Position numbers and translations under genes: made by a program. Below are positions 13,419 to 21,675 of a stretch of DNA of 42,234 nucleotides, piece after piece. The notes beneath the pieces are model-generated. The model did not search any database and was not told the origin of the DNA. It was given only the letters and a program-made list of their open reading frames with translations. The DNA comes from Burkholderia sp. (GTDB lineage Bacteria; Pseudomonadota; Gammaproteobacteria; Burkholderiales; Burkholderiaceae), in contig JAQGMD010000085.1 of assembly GCA_028292565.1 (NCBI GenBank), positions 1 to 42,234 of the forward strand. The letters run 5' to 3'. Each line of letters starts with the position of its first letter. Position 1 is the stretch's first letter.

Positions 13419-13433
13419 TGAGAATGATTTCCA
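13419..13433 (+). promoter_or_regulatory. Fur box 1 upstream of the Fe3+ binding protein gene
   Basis: TGAGAATGATTTCCA matches 11 of the 14 fixed positions of the 7-1-7 Fur consensus TGATAATnATTATCA. It overlaps the likely -35 (13428-13433), so Fe-Fur binding would block the polymerase. Confidence 0.65.
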
Positions 13434-13456
13434 TTCACTTGGAAACCAGTTATACT
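13428..13456 (+). promoter_or_regulatory. Likely promoter of the Fe3+ binding protein gene
   Basis: TTTCCA (13428-13433) and TATACT (13451-13456) are 17 bases apart. They lie between and over the two Fur boxes, 39 bases before the start codon. The -10 is good and the -35 is weak. Confidence 0.5.
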
Positions 13457-13462
13457 TATTTT

Positions 13463-13481
13463 GTTATTGCAAATCATTATC
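13463..13481 (+). promoter_or_regulatory. Fur box 2 upstream of the Fe3+ binding protein gene
   Basis: The 19 bases at 13463-13481 match the classic Fur box (GATAATGATAATCATTATC) at 15 positions, with the right half AATCATTATC perfect. The site covers the expected transcription start and ends just before the AAGGAG ribosome site at 13485-13490. Confidence 0.75.
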
Positions 13482-13494
13482 AACAAGGAGCGCC

Positions 13495-14535
13495 ATGAAA
13501 CCCTCAGGATTGAAACTGCTCGCCGTCGCTGCCGCACTGGCGGCAGTCACCACTGCCCATGCACAGGAAAACGTTCTCAACATCTACTCTGCCCGTCATT
13601 ATCAAACCGACGAGCAGATGTACTCCACCTTCACAAAACAGACTGGCATCAAGATCAACCGCATCGAGGCGGATGACAATGCATTGATCGAACGCCTGAA
13701 GAATGAAGGCAAGAACAGCCCGGCGGATGTGATCCTGATGGTGGATGCGGCGCGTCTGTGGCGCGCGCAGATCGACGGCATGTTCCAGCCGGTCAAATCC
13801 AGAGTGCTGGAATCGCGTATCCCGGCAAACCTGCGCGGGAAGGATGAGGGCAAAGGCTCGGAATGGTTCGGCTTCTCCACACGCGGACGCATCATTGTTT
13901 ACAACACATCGACGGTCAAGCCGGAAGATGTCGCCACTTATGAATCGCTGGCCGATCCGAAGAACAAGGGCAAGGTCTGCACGCGGTCGGGCTCCCACCC
14001 GTACATGCTGTCGATGATCGGCTCGATGATCGAGCGTAATGGCGAAAAAGCGACCGAAGAATGGGCCAAAGGCATGGTCACCAATTTCGCACGCCCTCCG
14101 CGCGGTGGCGATACCGACCAGATCAAAGGCGTAGCGACCGGTGAATGCGGTGTTGCTGTGGCCAACACGTATTACTATGCGCGCCTGCTGCGTTCAACCA
14201 AGCCGGAAGAGAAAGAGCTGATGAGCAAGGTCGGCTTTGTCTGGCCGAACCAGAAAACATCGGGCACGCACATCAACATCGCGGGTGCCGGTGTTGCGAA
14301 GAATGCGCCACATCGTGATGCCGCCGTGAAGTTCCTCGAGTACCTGAGCAGCGGTGAGGCGCAAGGCTATTTCGCCAATGGCAATAACGAATGGCCGGTA
14401 GTCAGTACTGAAGTTGCGAAGAACCCGGTGCTCGAATCGATGGGCAAGTTCAAGGCGGAGAACGTTTCGATCGCTACCGTCGGCAAGAACCAGGTGCCGG
14501 CGCAGAAGATCCTCGATCGCGTTGGATATAAATAA
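13495..14535 (+). CDS. Fe3+ ABC transporter periplasmic binding protein (FbpA/FutA type)
   Basis: The start at 13495 is fixed by AAGGAG five bases upstream and by the signal peptide MKPSGLKLLAVAAALAAVTTAHA; the frame is open further upstream but that part is not coding. The 346-residue protein begins, mature, with ENVLNIYSARHYQTDEQMY, the first strand of iron-binding class II SBPs, in which His and Tyr of the Y-S-x-R-H-Y region contact iron. The C-terminal lobe has GVAVANTYYYARLL, whose adjacent tyrosines are the canonical ferric ligands. It should capture Fe3+ in the periplasm. No permease or ATPase gene is next to it, so it must work with a transporter encoded elsewhere. Two Fur boxes indicate iron repression. 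Confidence 0.93.
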   Translation: MKPSGLKLLAVAAALAAVTTAHAQENVLNIYSARHYQTDEQMYSTFTKQTGIKINRIEADDNALIERLKNEGKNSPADVILMVDAARLWRAQIDGMFQPVKSRVLESRIPANLRGKDEGKGSEWFGFSTRGRIIVYNTSTVKPEDVATYESLADPKNKGKVCTRSGSHPYMLSMIGSMIERNGEKATEEWAKGMVTNFARPPRGGDTDQIKGVATGECGVAVANTYYYARLLRSTKPEEKELMSKVGFVWPNQKTSGTHINIAGAGVAKNAPHRDAAVKFLEYLSSGEAQGYFANGNNEWPVVSTEVAKNPVLESMGKFKAENVSIATVGKNQVPAQKILDRVGYK

Positions 14536-14549
14536 CGGTTGACCCGCAA

Positions 14550-14589
14550 ATCATGTCGTTCCGGGCGCCTGCTCCCGGAACGACATGAT
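14550..14589. terminator. 16-pair hairpin between convergent genes, probable bidirectional terminator
   Basis: ATCATGTCGTTCCGGG (14550-14565) and its perfect complement (14574-14589) form a 16-pair stem with an eight-base loop. It sits between the ends of the iron-binding protein gene (plus) and phoR (minus), touching the phoR stop codon. T-tracts are poor on both sides, so it may act as a 3'-end stabiliser as much as a terminator. Confidence 0.65.
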
Positions 14590-15899
14590 CAGGCCGATTT
14601 CACTTCCGCTTCACACATCGCCTTCTTCGGAAACTGCACCGTGAAGGTACTCCCCCTCCCCGGTTCCGAATCGATCGCCAGCACTGCTTCATGCCGTAAC
14701 AGTACATGCTTCACGATCGCCAGACCCAGACCCGTACCTTTCGTCTCCCGTGACCTGCCCTTGTCGACGCGATAAAAGCGCTCCGTCAGGCGCGAGATAT
14801 TCTCGGGGCGTATGCCGATGCCGGTATCGCGCACCACGAACTGCGGTCCTGACGCGGTTTGCTTCCACACTATGTTGATGCTGCCCTGGTCAGGCGTATA
14901 GCGCACCGCATTCGAGACCAGGTTGCCGAACGCACTGCGTAATTCCTCGGTGCTGCCCGTGATGTCCGGGCCTTGCACGTCGAGGGAAATATCATGCTTG
15001 CCGGCCGAGAGCGCCAACGACTCCTGCAAGATCTGGTCGAGCAGGTAACGAATGTTCACCCTTTCAGGCCGCACCGGATATTCGACCGATTCCAGTCGGG
15101 TCAGGGTGAGCATATCCTCCACCAGGTTTTGCATGCGCTGCCCCTGCTCCGCCATCAGTTTCAAATGCGACATCCGCGTATTCGGATCGAGGTTGGGCTG
15201 GCTGTGGGCGATCTCGAGGAAGCCATTGATGACGGTCAGCGGTGTGCGCAGCTCATGCGACGCGTTGGCGATAAAGTCACGCCGCATCATCTCGATGCGT
15301 TCTGATTCGGTGGCGTCGTGGGTGACGAGAATCTGCCGGCGATTTTCGAAGGGGATGATTTGCACAATCAGCTTGCGATCCCGGAAGCTGAGCGTCAGCG
15401 GCTGCTCGTAGCGGCCGAGGATGATGTAATCCATGAACTCCGGGCTGCGAACCAGGTTGGTGACGCGGCGCCCCTTGTCGCGATCGAGTTCGAGACCGAG
15501 ATGTTGTTCCGCCGCCGGGTTACACCATTCGAGGAACAACACGTCGTCCATGATGACCACGCCGTCAGGCAACAAGCGCATCGCCTGCCTGAACCGCGCC
15601 AGCCATTCGGTCAGCTCGGCCTGGCTCTTTTCATCGCCCCGGCGCAGCTTGTACAGCCGGGAGAAGATATCAGTCCAGGCGCCCCACCCGTCCGGCAATT
15701 TTGCACTGACGGGATCATCGAGCCAGTCGGATAGCCGTCGCAGGTAATGGAGTTGCGCAACCAGCAGGCCGCACAAGGCAAGCACAGTGAACACCAGGCC
15801 GACTATCGGTCCGAAAAAATACCAGAGGATGCCTGCGCCGACCAGTACCGCGGACAACCGCAGGATCGCGGGAATCCAGAACAGAACGAGAGGATTCAT
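14589..15899 (-). CDS. phoR: Phosphate regulon sensor histidine kinase PhoR
   Basis: PhoR is the inner-membrane kinase/phosphatase that controls PhoB according to Pst/PhoU signalling. The 436-residue protein has two N-terminal membrane helices (about 8-50) with almost no periplasmic loop, as in E. coli PhoR, then a charged linker and a PAS domain (about 105-190, LLPDGVVIMDDVLFLEWCNPAAEQHLG). The HisKA box ANASHELRTPLTVINGF carries the phosphorylated His215. The ATPase domain has N box NLVSNAVRYTP, G1 VRDTGIGI and G2 KGTGLGLAIV. It starts nine bases after phoB ends and is the last gene of the pst-pho run. Every catalytic motif is present. Confidence 0.97.
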   Translation of the reverse strand: MNPLVLFWIPAILRLSAVLVGAGILWYFFGPIVGLVFTVLALCGLLVAQLHYLRRLSDWLDDPVSAKLPDGWGAWTDIFSRLYKLRRGDEKSQAELTEWLARFRQAMRLLPDGVVIMDDVLFLEWCNPAAEQHLGLELDRDKGRRVTNLVRSPEFMDYIILGRYEQPLTLSFRDRKLIVQIIPFENRRQILVTHDATESERIEMMRRDFIANASHELRTPLTVINGFLEIAHSQPNLDPNTRMSHLKLMAEQGQRMQNLVEDMLTLTRLESVEYPVRPERVNIRYLLDQILQESLALSAGKHDISLDVQGPDITGSTEELRSAFGNLVSNAVRYTPDQGSINIVWKQTASGPQFVVRDTGIGIRPENISRLTERFYRVDKGRSRETKGTGLGLAIVKHVLLRHEAVLAIDSEPGRGSTFTVQFPKKAMCEAEVKSA

Positions 15900-15908
15900 A
15901 TACCGGGT

Positions 15909-16598
15909 TTACTTTTCGGACAGCATGTAGCCGACACTGCGCACGGTCCGGATCAGGGATTCCGCCTCTTTGAGCGCTTTTCGAAGACGCAGCACATGGA
16001 CGTCGACGGTGCGCTCTTCGATCACGACGTGATCGCCCCACACCTTATCCAATAACTGACTGCGCGAAAATACCCGTTCGGGATGAGCCAGGAAAAATTT
16101 CAGCAGCTTGAATTCAGCGTGCCCCATCTCGATTTTTTGCTCGTTCAGCATCACCGTGCAGCTCACCGGATCCAACGATACCGCACCCGCCGTCATCAGG
16201 CTTTGCGCGTGCTCCGGTGTCTTTCGCCGCAACAGCGCCTTGATCCGGGAGTTCAGTTCGCGCGGCGAGAACGGCTTCGTAATATAGTCGTCGGCGCCGT
16301 TATCGAGGCCCGCGATCTTGTCCTCTTCCATACTTTTCGCGGTCAGCATGATGACCGGAATCTCCTTGTACTGTTGATCGGCACGGATCTTGGCCAACAG
16401 GCGCAAGCCGCTCTGGTCCGGCAACATCCAGTCGAGCAGCACCATCTGTGGAGACCGCCTTTGAATGAATTCCCATGCTTCAGAGGCAGTCTGGGCCGCA
16501 AAGGTGTTCCAACCGGCTTCTTTCAGCGTGAATGTCACCAGTTCTATGATGGACGGTTCGTCTTCGACTATCAGGATGGTGGTTTTGTCTGCTGCCAT
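15909..16598 (-). CDS. phoB: Phosphate regulon response regulator PhoB
   Basis: PhoB binds Pho boxes when phosphorylated by PhoR and recruits RNA polymerase. I chose the ATG at 16598 over a longer frame to 16745 because it gives the normal PhoB start MAADKTTILIVEDEPSI and 229 residues; the extra N-terminus looks non-coding and would run into phoU. The receiver domain has the acidic pair EDE, phosphorylation aspartate in MVLLDWMLPDQSG near 54, Thr in IMLTAKS and Lys in YITKPFSPREL. The winged-helix domain (about 130-229) ends with the recognition segment VIEERTVDVHVLRLRKAL and SVGYML. It lies 14 bases after phoU. Confidence 0.97.
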   Translation of the reverse strand: MAADKTTILIVEDEPSIIELVTFTLKEAGWNTFAAQTASEAWEFIQRRSPQMVLLDWMLPDQSGLRLLAKIRADQQYKEIPVIMLTAKSMEEDKIAGLDNGADDYITKPFSPRELNSRIKALLRRKTPEHAQSLMTAGAVSLDPVSCTVMLNEQKIEMGHAEFKLLKFFLAHPERVFSRSQLLDKVWGDHVVIEERTVDVHVLRLRKALKEAESLIRTVRSVGYMLSEK

Positions 16599-16612
16599 AG
16601 CCAAAAAGGGAA

Positions 16613-17317
16613 TTAAACGGAGCTGTCGAGCTTGGTGTAAACGTATGGGGTATGGCGTATGTCCTTGCCCTCCACCACGTAGATCACATACTCGGCGATA
16701 TTTTTTGCGTGGTCGCCGATGCGTTCGATCGCTTTGGCAGCCCACAAGGTGTCGATCGCCGCGGAGATGGTGCGCGGATCTTCCATCATGAAGGTAATCA
16801 GCGAGCGCAGGATGGAGCGGAATTCATGGTCAACGACTTCGTCGCGCGCGATGATCTGGGCCGCCTGTTTTTCGTCGAGCCGGGCGAATGCGTCCAGCGC
16901 GTTATGCAGCATCTCGCCGGTGCTGGCGCCGATCACGCGGATCGATTCAAAGGGGTTGAAGGCGCCGTTGCCGCGCTCGCGCAGGCTCTTTGCGGTACGC
17001 GCGATTTTTGTCGCTTCGTCGCCGATCCGTTCCAGATCGGTGATCACCTTCAGGGTCGCGATAACGGTGCGCAGGTCGTTCGCCGCCGGCTGGCGTTTTA
17101 CGATAAGGTGGCTGCAGGTGTCGTCCAGCGTGACTTCCAGACGATTGACGTTTTCATCCGCCTTGATCACCTGCTCCGCCTGCTCGATATTCCCGGTGCG
17201 GAAGCACTCGATCGCATCGTTGAACTGGCTCTCCACCAGTCCGCCCATCTGTAATACCTTGGAGCGTATCCCCTCAAGGTCCATATCGTATTGCTTGGAA
17301 GAGTGGTCGCCTGGCAT
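16613..17317 (-). CDS. phoU: Phosphate transport/signalling accessory protein PhoU
   Basis: PhoU links the Pst transporter to PhoR and keeps the regulon off when phosphate is abundant. The 234-residue protein is all-helical with two tandem PhoU repeats. Each carries the metal-binding E/DxxxD-type motif: VITDLERIGDEATKIARTAKSL in the first half (near 90) and KAIERIGDHAKNIAEYVIYVVEG in the second (near 195). The start ATG at 17317 has GGAG upstream and the N-terminus HSSKQYDMDLEGIRSKVLQMGG is typical. It lies 52 bases after pstB and 14 before phoB, so it is part of the same transcript. Confidence 0.97.
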   Translation of the reverse strand: MPGDHSSKQYDMDLEGIRSKVLQMGGLVESQFNDAIECFRTGNIEQAEQVIKADENVNRLEVTLDDTCSHLIVKRQPAANDLRTVIATLKVITDLERIGDEATKIARTAKSLRERGNGAFNPFESIRVIGASTGEMLHNALDAFARLDEKQAAQIIARDEVVDHEFRSILRSLITFMMEDPRTISAAIDTLWAAKAIERIGDHAKNIAEYVIYVVEGKDIRHTPYVYTKLDSSV

Positions 17318-17369
17318 CGAAATCTCCTTAAGATTCAGTTATGGCTGTCAGCATGGTCGATGAAACCGA

Positions 17370-18152
17370 TCAGCCGAAGCGTCCGGTAATGTAGTCCTGC
17401 GTTTCCTTCTTGCCCGGATTGAGGAAAATCTGGTCGGTGTCACCAAACTCGATCAACTCTCCGAGGTACATGTATGCCGTAAAGTCGGAACAGCGCGCCG
17501 CCTGCTGCATATTGTGCGTCACGATGGTGATTGTGTAATCTTCCTTCAGTTCAGCAATCAATTCTTCAATCTTCGCGGTCGAAATCGGGTCGAGGGCCGA
17601 GGTCGGTTCATCCAGCAGCAGCACCTCGGGCTTGACCGCGACGCTGCGTGCGATGCAAAGCCGCTGTTGCTGGCCGCCCGACAGGGACAGACCGCTCTTG
17701 TTCAGCTTGTCCTTGACCTCGCCCCACAGCGCGGCTTTCTTGAGCGCCCATTCGACGCGCTCGTCCATTTCGCCTTTGGACATGTTTTCATACAGCCGCA
17801 CACCGAAGGCGATGTTTTCGTATACCGACATCGGGAACGGCGTCGGCTTCTGGAACACCATGCCGACCTTGGCACGCAACATATTGACGTCCAGGTTCGC
17901 ATCCAGGACGTTCCGACCGCGGAACATGATTTTGCCTTCCGCGCGCTGACCCGGGTACAGGTCGTACATCCGGTTGAGCGTACGCAGCAATGTCGACTTG
18001 CCGCAGCCGGAAGGACCGATGAATGCGGTCACCTTTTTCTCGGTGATATTCAGGTTGACGTTCTTCAACGCATGAAAAGTGCCGTAATAAAAATTCAGGC
18101 CGGAGACGTCGATCGTGGTTTTATCGGCTGCGATGGTCGTTTGCTTATTCAT
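17370..18152 (-). CDS. pstB: Phosphate ABC transporter ATP-binding protein PstB
   Basis: PstB is the cytoplasmic ATPase of the high-affinity phosphate importer. The 260-residue protein has Walker [12 protein letters not shown] near 45, the Q-loop [21 protein letters not shown] near 105, the signature [18 protein letters not shown] near 160, Walker [14 protein letters not shown] near 185 and the H-loop [14 protein letters not shown]. The phrase [13 protein letters not shown] is diagnostic for PstB among ABC ATPases. The end, [13 protein letters not shown], is also typical. It starts one base after the pstA stop codon, so translation is probably coupled. Confidence 0.98.
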   Translation of the reverse strand: MNKQTTIAADKTTIDVSGLNFYYGTFHALKNVNLNITEKKVTAFIGPSGCGKSTLLRTLNRMYDLYPGQRAEGKIMFRGRNVLDANLDVNMLRAKVGMVFQKPTPFPMSVYENIAFGVRLYENMSKGEMDERVEWALKKAALWGEVKDKLNKSGLSLSGGQQQRLCIARSVAVKPEVLLLDEPTSALDPISTAKIEELIAELKEDYTITIVTHNMQQAARCSDFTAYMYLGELIEFGDTDQIFLNPGKKETQDYITGRFG

Positions 18153-18153
18153 G

Positions 18154-19008
18154 TTATTTCGGAATTTTCTGACTGAACAATGTGCGCGACAGGATATTCA
18201 GTCCAAGCACGCTAAAGGTGATCAACAGGGCGCCGCCCCATGCGAGGTCACGCCAGTTGTCGTATGGGCTCATCGCAAACTGGTAGATCACGACCGGCAG
18301 GTTGGCGATCGGCGCATTCATGTTGGTGCTGAAGAACTGGTTGTTGAGCGCGGTGAACAACAGCGGCGCAGTCTCACCCGAAATGCGGGCAATGGCCAGC
18401 AACACGCCGGTTACGACGCCCGCCTTTACCGCACGCAAGCGGATCAGCATCGCAACTTTCCAGCGCGGAGCGCCGAGGGAAAATGCTGCTTCGCGAAGGC
18501 TGCTAGGCACCAGCTTCAACATATTATCGGTGGTACGCACTACGACCGGAATGGCGATCAGCGAGATCGCAAACGTTCCAGCCCAACCTGAAAAATGCTT
18601 CACGTTGACGACATAGATCGCATACACGAACAGGCCGATTACGATCGACGGCGCCGACAGCATGATGTCGGTGACGAAGCGCGTAATCTGGGCGAACCAG
18701 CTTTCCTCGCCATACTCGGCCAGGTAGACCCCGGCCAGGATGCCGATGGGCGTGCTGATCAGCGTCGCCGCACCGACCAGCATCAGGCTGCCCACTATGG
18801 CGTTCACCAGGCCGCCGCCGTCGCTACCCGGAGCCGGCGTGGTTTCGGTAAACATCGCCAGGCTCAACGCGCCCATACCCTTGATGAGCAGGGTGAACAG
18901 GATCCACATCAGGAAGAATATGCCGACGGCCATGGCCAGGAATGACAATGCGATGCCGATGCGATGCATCCACAGGCGCCTGCGATAGACCGGATTCATC
19001 GCTTTCAT
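18154..19008 (-). CDS. pstA: Phosphate ABC transporter permease PstA
   Basis: PstA is one of the two membrane subunits of the phosphate importer. The 284-residue protein has about six helices, beginning with [26 protein letters not shown] (about 11-40). The conserved PstA block [37 protein letters not shown] lies near 65-100, and the EAA-type loop [32 protein letters not shown] near 170 contacts PstB. Its first base is the last base of pstC and it ends one base before pstB, a tightly packed translational unit. Confidence 0.97.
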   Translation of the reverse strand: MKAMNPVYRRRLWMHRIGIALSFLAMAVGIFFLMWILFTLLIKGMGALSLAMFTETTPAPGSDGGGLVNAIVGSLMLVGAATLISTPIGILAGVYLAEYGEESWFAQITRFVTDIMLSAPSIVIGLFVYAIYVVNVKHFSGWAGTFAISLIAIPVVVRTTDNMLKLVPSSLREAAFSLGAPRWKVAMLIRLRAVKAGVVTGVLLAIARISGETAPLLFTALNNQFFSTNMNAPIANLPVVIYQFAMSPYDNWRDLAWGGALLITFSVLGLNILSRTLFSQKIPK

Positions 19009-20036
19009 TATTTGGTCCCCTCTTTGCGCGACATGCCAACCAACATGAATTTGGCGGCCGACAACACGATGAATGTAATCATGAACAGGATCAGGCCGAG
19101 CGCAAACAGCGACGATACGTGCAGCGTCGATTCGGCTTCGGCGAATTCATTTGCGAGTGTAGAGGCGATGCTGTTTCCGGGCGCGAGCAGAGACCACGAT
19201 AACTTGTGCGCATTGCCGATGACGAAGGTGACCGCCATGGTTTCTCCGAGCGCGCGCCCGAGGCCAAGCATGACCCCGCCGACCACACCGGTTTTGGTGT
19301 ACGGCAGGACAACCTTACGCACCACTTCCCACTTGGTGCAGCCGAGGCCGTAGGCGGACTCTTTCAGCACCGCCGGTACGATCTCGAAAACATCCCGCAT
19401 GACGGACGCAATAAAAGGAATGATCATGACCGCGAGGATCAGGCCGGCCGTCAGTATGCCGATACCCATTGTCGGCCCCTGGAACAGATGGCCGATGACC
19501 GGCAACTGGCCCAGCGTACTTTTCAACAACGGCTGCACATGGTCGGCAAACAGCGGCGCGAAAATGAACAAGCCCCACATGCCGTAGATAATGCTGGGCA
19601 CGCCGGCCAGCAGTTCCACCGCAGTGCCCAGCGGACGGCGCAATGCGGCCGGACAAATTTCAGTGAGAAATACAGCGATGCCGAAACTGATCGGGAACGC
19701 AATCAGCAGCGCGATCAGCGAGGTAGCGACCGTGCCGACGATGGCAATCAGCGCGCCGTATTTGTCGTTGACCGGATCCCACTCGACGGTGGTAATAAAG
19801 GCCGGACCGAATTCCTTGAATGCAGGCCAGGCGCCGATAAACAGGGAGACGATAATGCCGGCCAGGACCAGCAACACGCTCAACGCGAAACCGAGCGTTA
19901 TTTTATGGAACAGGAAATCCTGGAGCCGCTGCATGCGCATGGTCGAAGCCATCGCTTTGCCGGCGGCGTCGGCGCCACTGGCTGCGTGAGCGGTTTCCGA
20001 GCGAGGAGCCACGGTTGAAGAAATGTTTGCACTCAT
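19008..20036 (-). CDS. pstC: Phosphate ABC transporter permease PstC
   Basis: PstC pairs with PstA to form the phosphate channel. I place the start at the ATG at 20036 ([14 protein letters not shown]), giving 342 residues; the open frame to 20138 adds a segment unlike any PstC. A polar N-terminal stretch of about 50 residues precedes helix 1 ([25 protein letters not shown]). The conserved middle includes [21 protein letters not shown] near 165, and the EAA loop [32 protein letters not shown] near 250 contacts PstB. It follows pstS after 291 bases that carry a terminator-like structure, so PstC is probably made at lower levels than PstS. Confidence 0.96.
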   Translation of the reverse strand: MSANISSTVAPRSETAHAASGADAAGKAMASTMRMQRLQDFLFHKITLGFALSVLLVLAGIIVSLFIGAWPAFKEFGPAFITTVEWDPVNDKYGALIAIVGTVATSLIALLIAFPISFGIAVFLTEICPAALRRPLGTAVELLAGVPSIIYGMWGLFIFAPLFADHVQPLLKSTLGQLPVIGHLFQGPTMGIGILTAGLILAVMIIPFIASVMRDVFEIVPAVLKESAYGLGCTKWEVVRKVVLPYTKTGVVGGVMLGLGRALGETMAVTFVIGNAHKLSWSLLAPGNSIASTLANEFAEAESTLHVSSLFALGLILFMITFIVLSAAKFMLVGMSRKEGTK

Positions 20037-20161
20037 ATGCGGTGATGCCCTTGGGCTCGAGGGTCGCGATTGAATGCGGTTGCAACTTTCGCACTCTATA
20101 GCAACAGCCTCCTTAAAGCGATGGGTGATAAGCAACAAGCTTTACCACTGCGGGGCCAGTT

Positions 20162-20214
20162 AAAAACCAAAAATCAAAACAAGCCGTACCCTGCTTACAC
20201 AGCCAGGGTACGGC
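20162..20214 (-). terminator. Intrinsic terminator/attenuator between pstS and pstC
   Basis: On minus, GCCGTACCCTG (20214-20204) pairs with CAGGGTACGGC (20193-20183) in an 11-pair stem with a ten-base loop. It is followed by a T-rich run (TTGTTTTGATTTTTGG, 20182-20167). Partial termination here would give more pstS than pstCAB-phoUBR mRNA, which suits a binding protein needed in excess. Confidence 0.75.
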
Positions 20215-20220
20215 CGGCAC

Positions 20221-20283
20221 GAAGGGCGGTCAGTATAGCCCTTCCGTCGCATCAATGCCGGCCCGCAAGCCGGAATCGATGCG
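20221..20283. repeat. Two further hairpins in the pstS-pstC spacer
   Basis: GAAGGGC (20221-20227) pairs with GCCCTTC (20238-20244). Next to it, 20248-20261 pairs with 20270-20283 over 14 bases with two mismatches around an eight-base loop. With the terminator at 20162-20214, three stem-loops follow pstS. They could protect the 3' end of the short pstS message from exonucleases. The remaining spacer down to pstC (20037-20161) shows no clear signal. Confidence 0.5.
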
Positions 20284-20327
20284 GCGTTTAACCATGTATT
20301 ACCAGGAAGCGAAAACCAGTTGATCCA

Positions 20328-21371
20328 TTACCAGATCGCCTTGCCCGACGTATCCTTCACCTGCGTTTTCCAGGCATCTTCCACCTGTTTGACGACCGGA
20401 GCCGGCATCGCGACATAGTCAAGTTCGGTGGCCATCTGGCCGCCATTCTTGTAAGCCCAGTCAAAGAACTTCAGTACTTCCTTGCCTTTGTTGGCGTCAG
20501 CCTGCGCCTTGTGCACCAGGATGAAAGACGCGCCGGTGATCGGCCAGCTGGCCTTGCCTGGCTGGTTGGTCAGGACTACGCCAAAGCCCGGTGTCTTGGT
20601 CCAGTCGGCGCCTGCTGCTGCCGCCTTGAAAGTTTCGTCATCGGGTTGCACGAACTGGTTGTCGGCATTTTGCAGCTGGGTGTGCCCCATCTTGTTCCGC
20701 TTGGCATACGCGTATTCAACATAGCCGATCGAATTCTTGATGCGCTGCACGTTGGCCGCCACCCCTTCGTTGCCCTTGCCGCCAAGGCCGGCCGGCCATT
20801 TGACAGCCGTACCCGCACCCACTTTGGCTTTGAAGTCAGGGCTGACCTTGGACAGATAATCGGTGAACAGGAAAGAGGTGCCCGAACCGTCGGCGCGGTG
20901 CACCACGGTAATATCGTCGGCCGGCAGCTTCACGCCGGGATTAAGCGCAGCGATTTGCGGCGCGTTCCACTTGGTGATTTTGCCGAGGTAAATGTCTGCC
21001 AGCACGGGACCGGTCAGTTTCAATTGGCCGGGGGCAACGCCCGGAAGGTTCACGACCGGCACCACTCCACCCATGATGGCCGGGAATTGCGCCAGGCCTT
21101 CCTTGTCCAGCTCTTCCGCCTTGAGTGGCATGTCCGACGCGCCGAAGTCGACGGTTTTTGCCTTGATCTGTTTGATGCCGCCGCCCGAGCCTATCGACTG
21201 GTAGTTCATGCCGGTGCCGGTCGCTTTCTTGTACGCTTCCGCCCATTTTGCATATATCGGATACGGAAACGTCGCCCCGGCGCCGGTGATATCGGCGGCG
21301 GTGGCGGAAGAACAGGCGATGGCTACGCCGGCTGCCACTACTGCTGTCTTAAAGAATTGGTTCAGTCGCAT
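20328..21371 (-). CDS. pstS: Periplasmic phosphate-binding protein PstS
   Basis: PstS captures phosphate in the periplasm and delivers it to PstCAB. The 347-residue precursor has a signal peptide (MRLNQFFKTAVVAAGVAIACSSATA) cleaved before ADITGAGATFPYPIYAKWAEAY. That segment, with IGSGGGIKQIKAKTVDFGASDMPL, supplies the backbone and Ser/Asp contacts to phosphate. VHRADGSGTSFLFTDYLSKV near 160 supplies the Arg, Asp, Ser and Thr ligands. Length and motifs are normal. GGAG lies seven bases before the ATG. A Pho box about 50 bases upstream and a terminator downstream frame it as a strongly inducible, partly separate transcript at the head of the pst-pho operon. Confidence 0.98.
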   Translation of the reverse strand: MRLNQFFKTAVVAAGVAIACSSATAADITGAGATFPYPIYAKWAEAYKKATGTGMNYQSIGSGGGIKQIKAKTVDFGASDMPLKAEELDKEGLAQFPAIMGGVVPVVNLPGVAPGQLKLTGPVLADIYLGKITKWNAPQIAALNPGVKLPADDITVVHRADGSGTSFLFTDYLSKVSPDFKAKVGAGTAVKWPAGLGGKGNEGVAANVQRIKNSIGYVEYAYAKRNKMGHTQLQNADNQFVQPDDETFKAAAAGADWTKTPGFGVVLTNQPGKASWPITGASFILVHKAQADANKGKEVLKFFDWAYKNGGQMATELDYVAMPAPVVKQVEDAWKTQVKDTSGKAIW

Positions 21372-21421
21372 ATCTACTCCAGTGGTTGACGATCAAAGTC
21401 AGGGCGAACTCTAAATTACAA

Positions 21422-21441
21422 ATGTGACAGCTTTATGACAT
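21422..21441 (-). promoter_or_regulatory. Pho box of pstS
   Basis: On minus the site reads ATGTCATAAAGCTGTCACAT. It has two direct 7-mers, ATGTCAT and CTGTCAC, four bases apart, an excellent match to the PhoB consensus. A TAGAGT element ten bases downstream could be the -10, the spacing used by PhoB-activated promoters without a -35. Confidence 0.85.
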
Positions 21442-21482
21442 GGACAAATCGGCATGTCATAAACGGCGTCCGCGATGAATTT

Positions 21483-21500
21483 TTGTCATCAGGCTGTCAT
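21483..21500 (+). promoter_or_regulatory. Second Pho box, oriented toward the P-type ATPase
   Basis: TTGTCAT (21483-21489) and CTGTCAT (21494-21500) are separated by CAGG, the 7-4-7 spacing of a Pho box, and read on plus, away from pstS. A lone half-site ATGTCAT lies at 21454-21460. The nearest plus-strand gene is the P-ATPase, about 80-175 bases downstream depending on its start. Confidence 0.6.
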
Positions 21501-21675
21501 AGTCGCGGTCATTCCGGGCGAGTTGTCCCTGCGGAATGCATTAATGACAAGAAGCGGGGTCTAAAGTTCGAAGCAAGTGAGCGCGGGCGGTCCGCGCGAA
21601 CTTCGCCCGGTGTGGACCATCTCACGGATGAGACCGAAGTTCGAGATCCCGCAGCGGGACGGGAAGTACATTTCC

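Noticed and set aside
12952..13494. Long upstream extension of the iron-binding protein frame
   Set aside because: It runs through the patatin gene and the Fur boxes. The signal peptide and AAGGAG fix the start at 13495.
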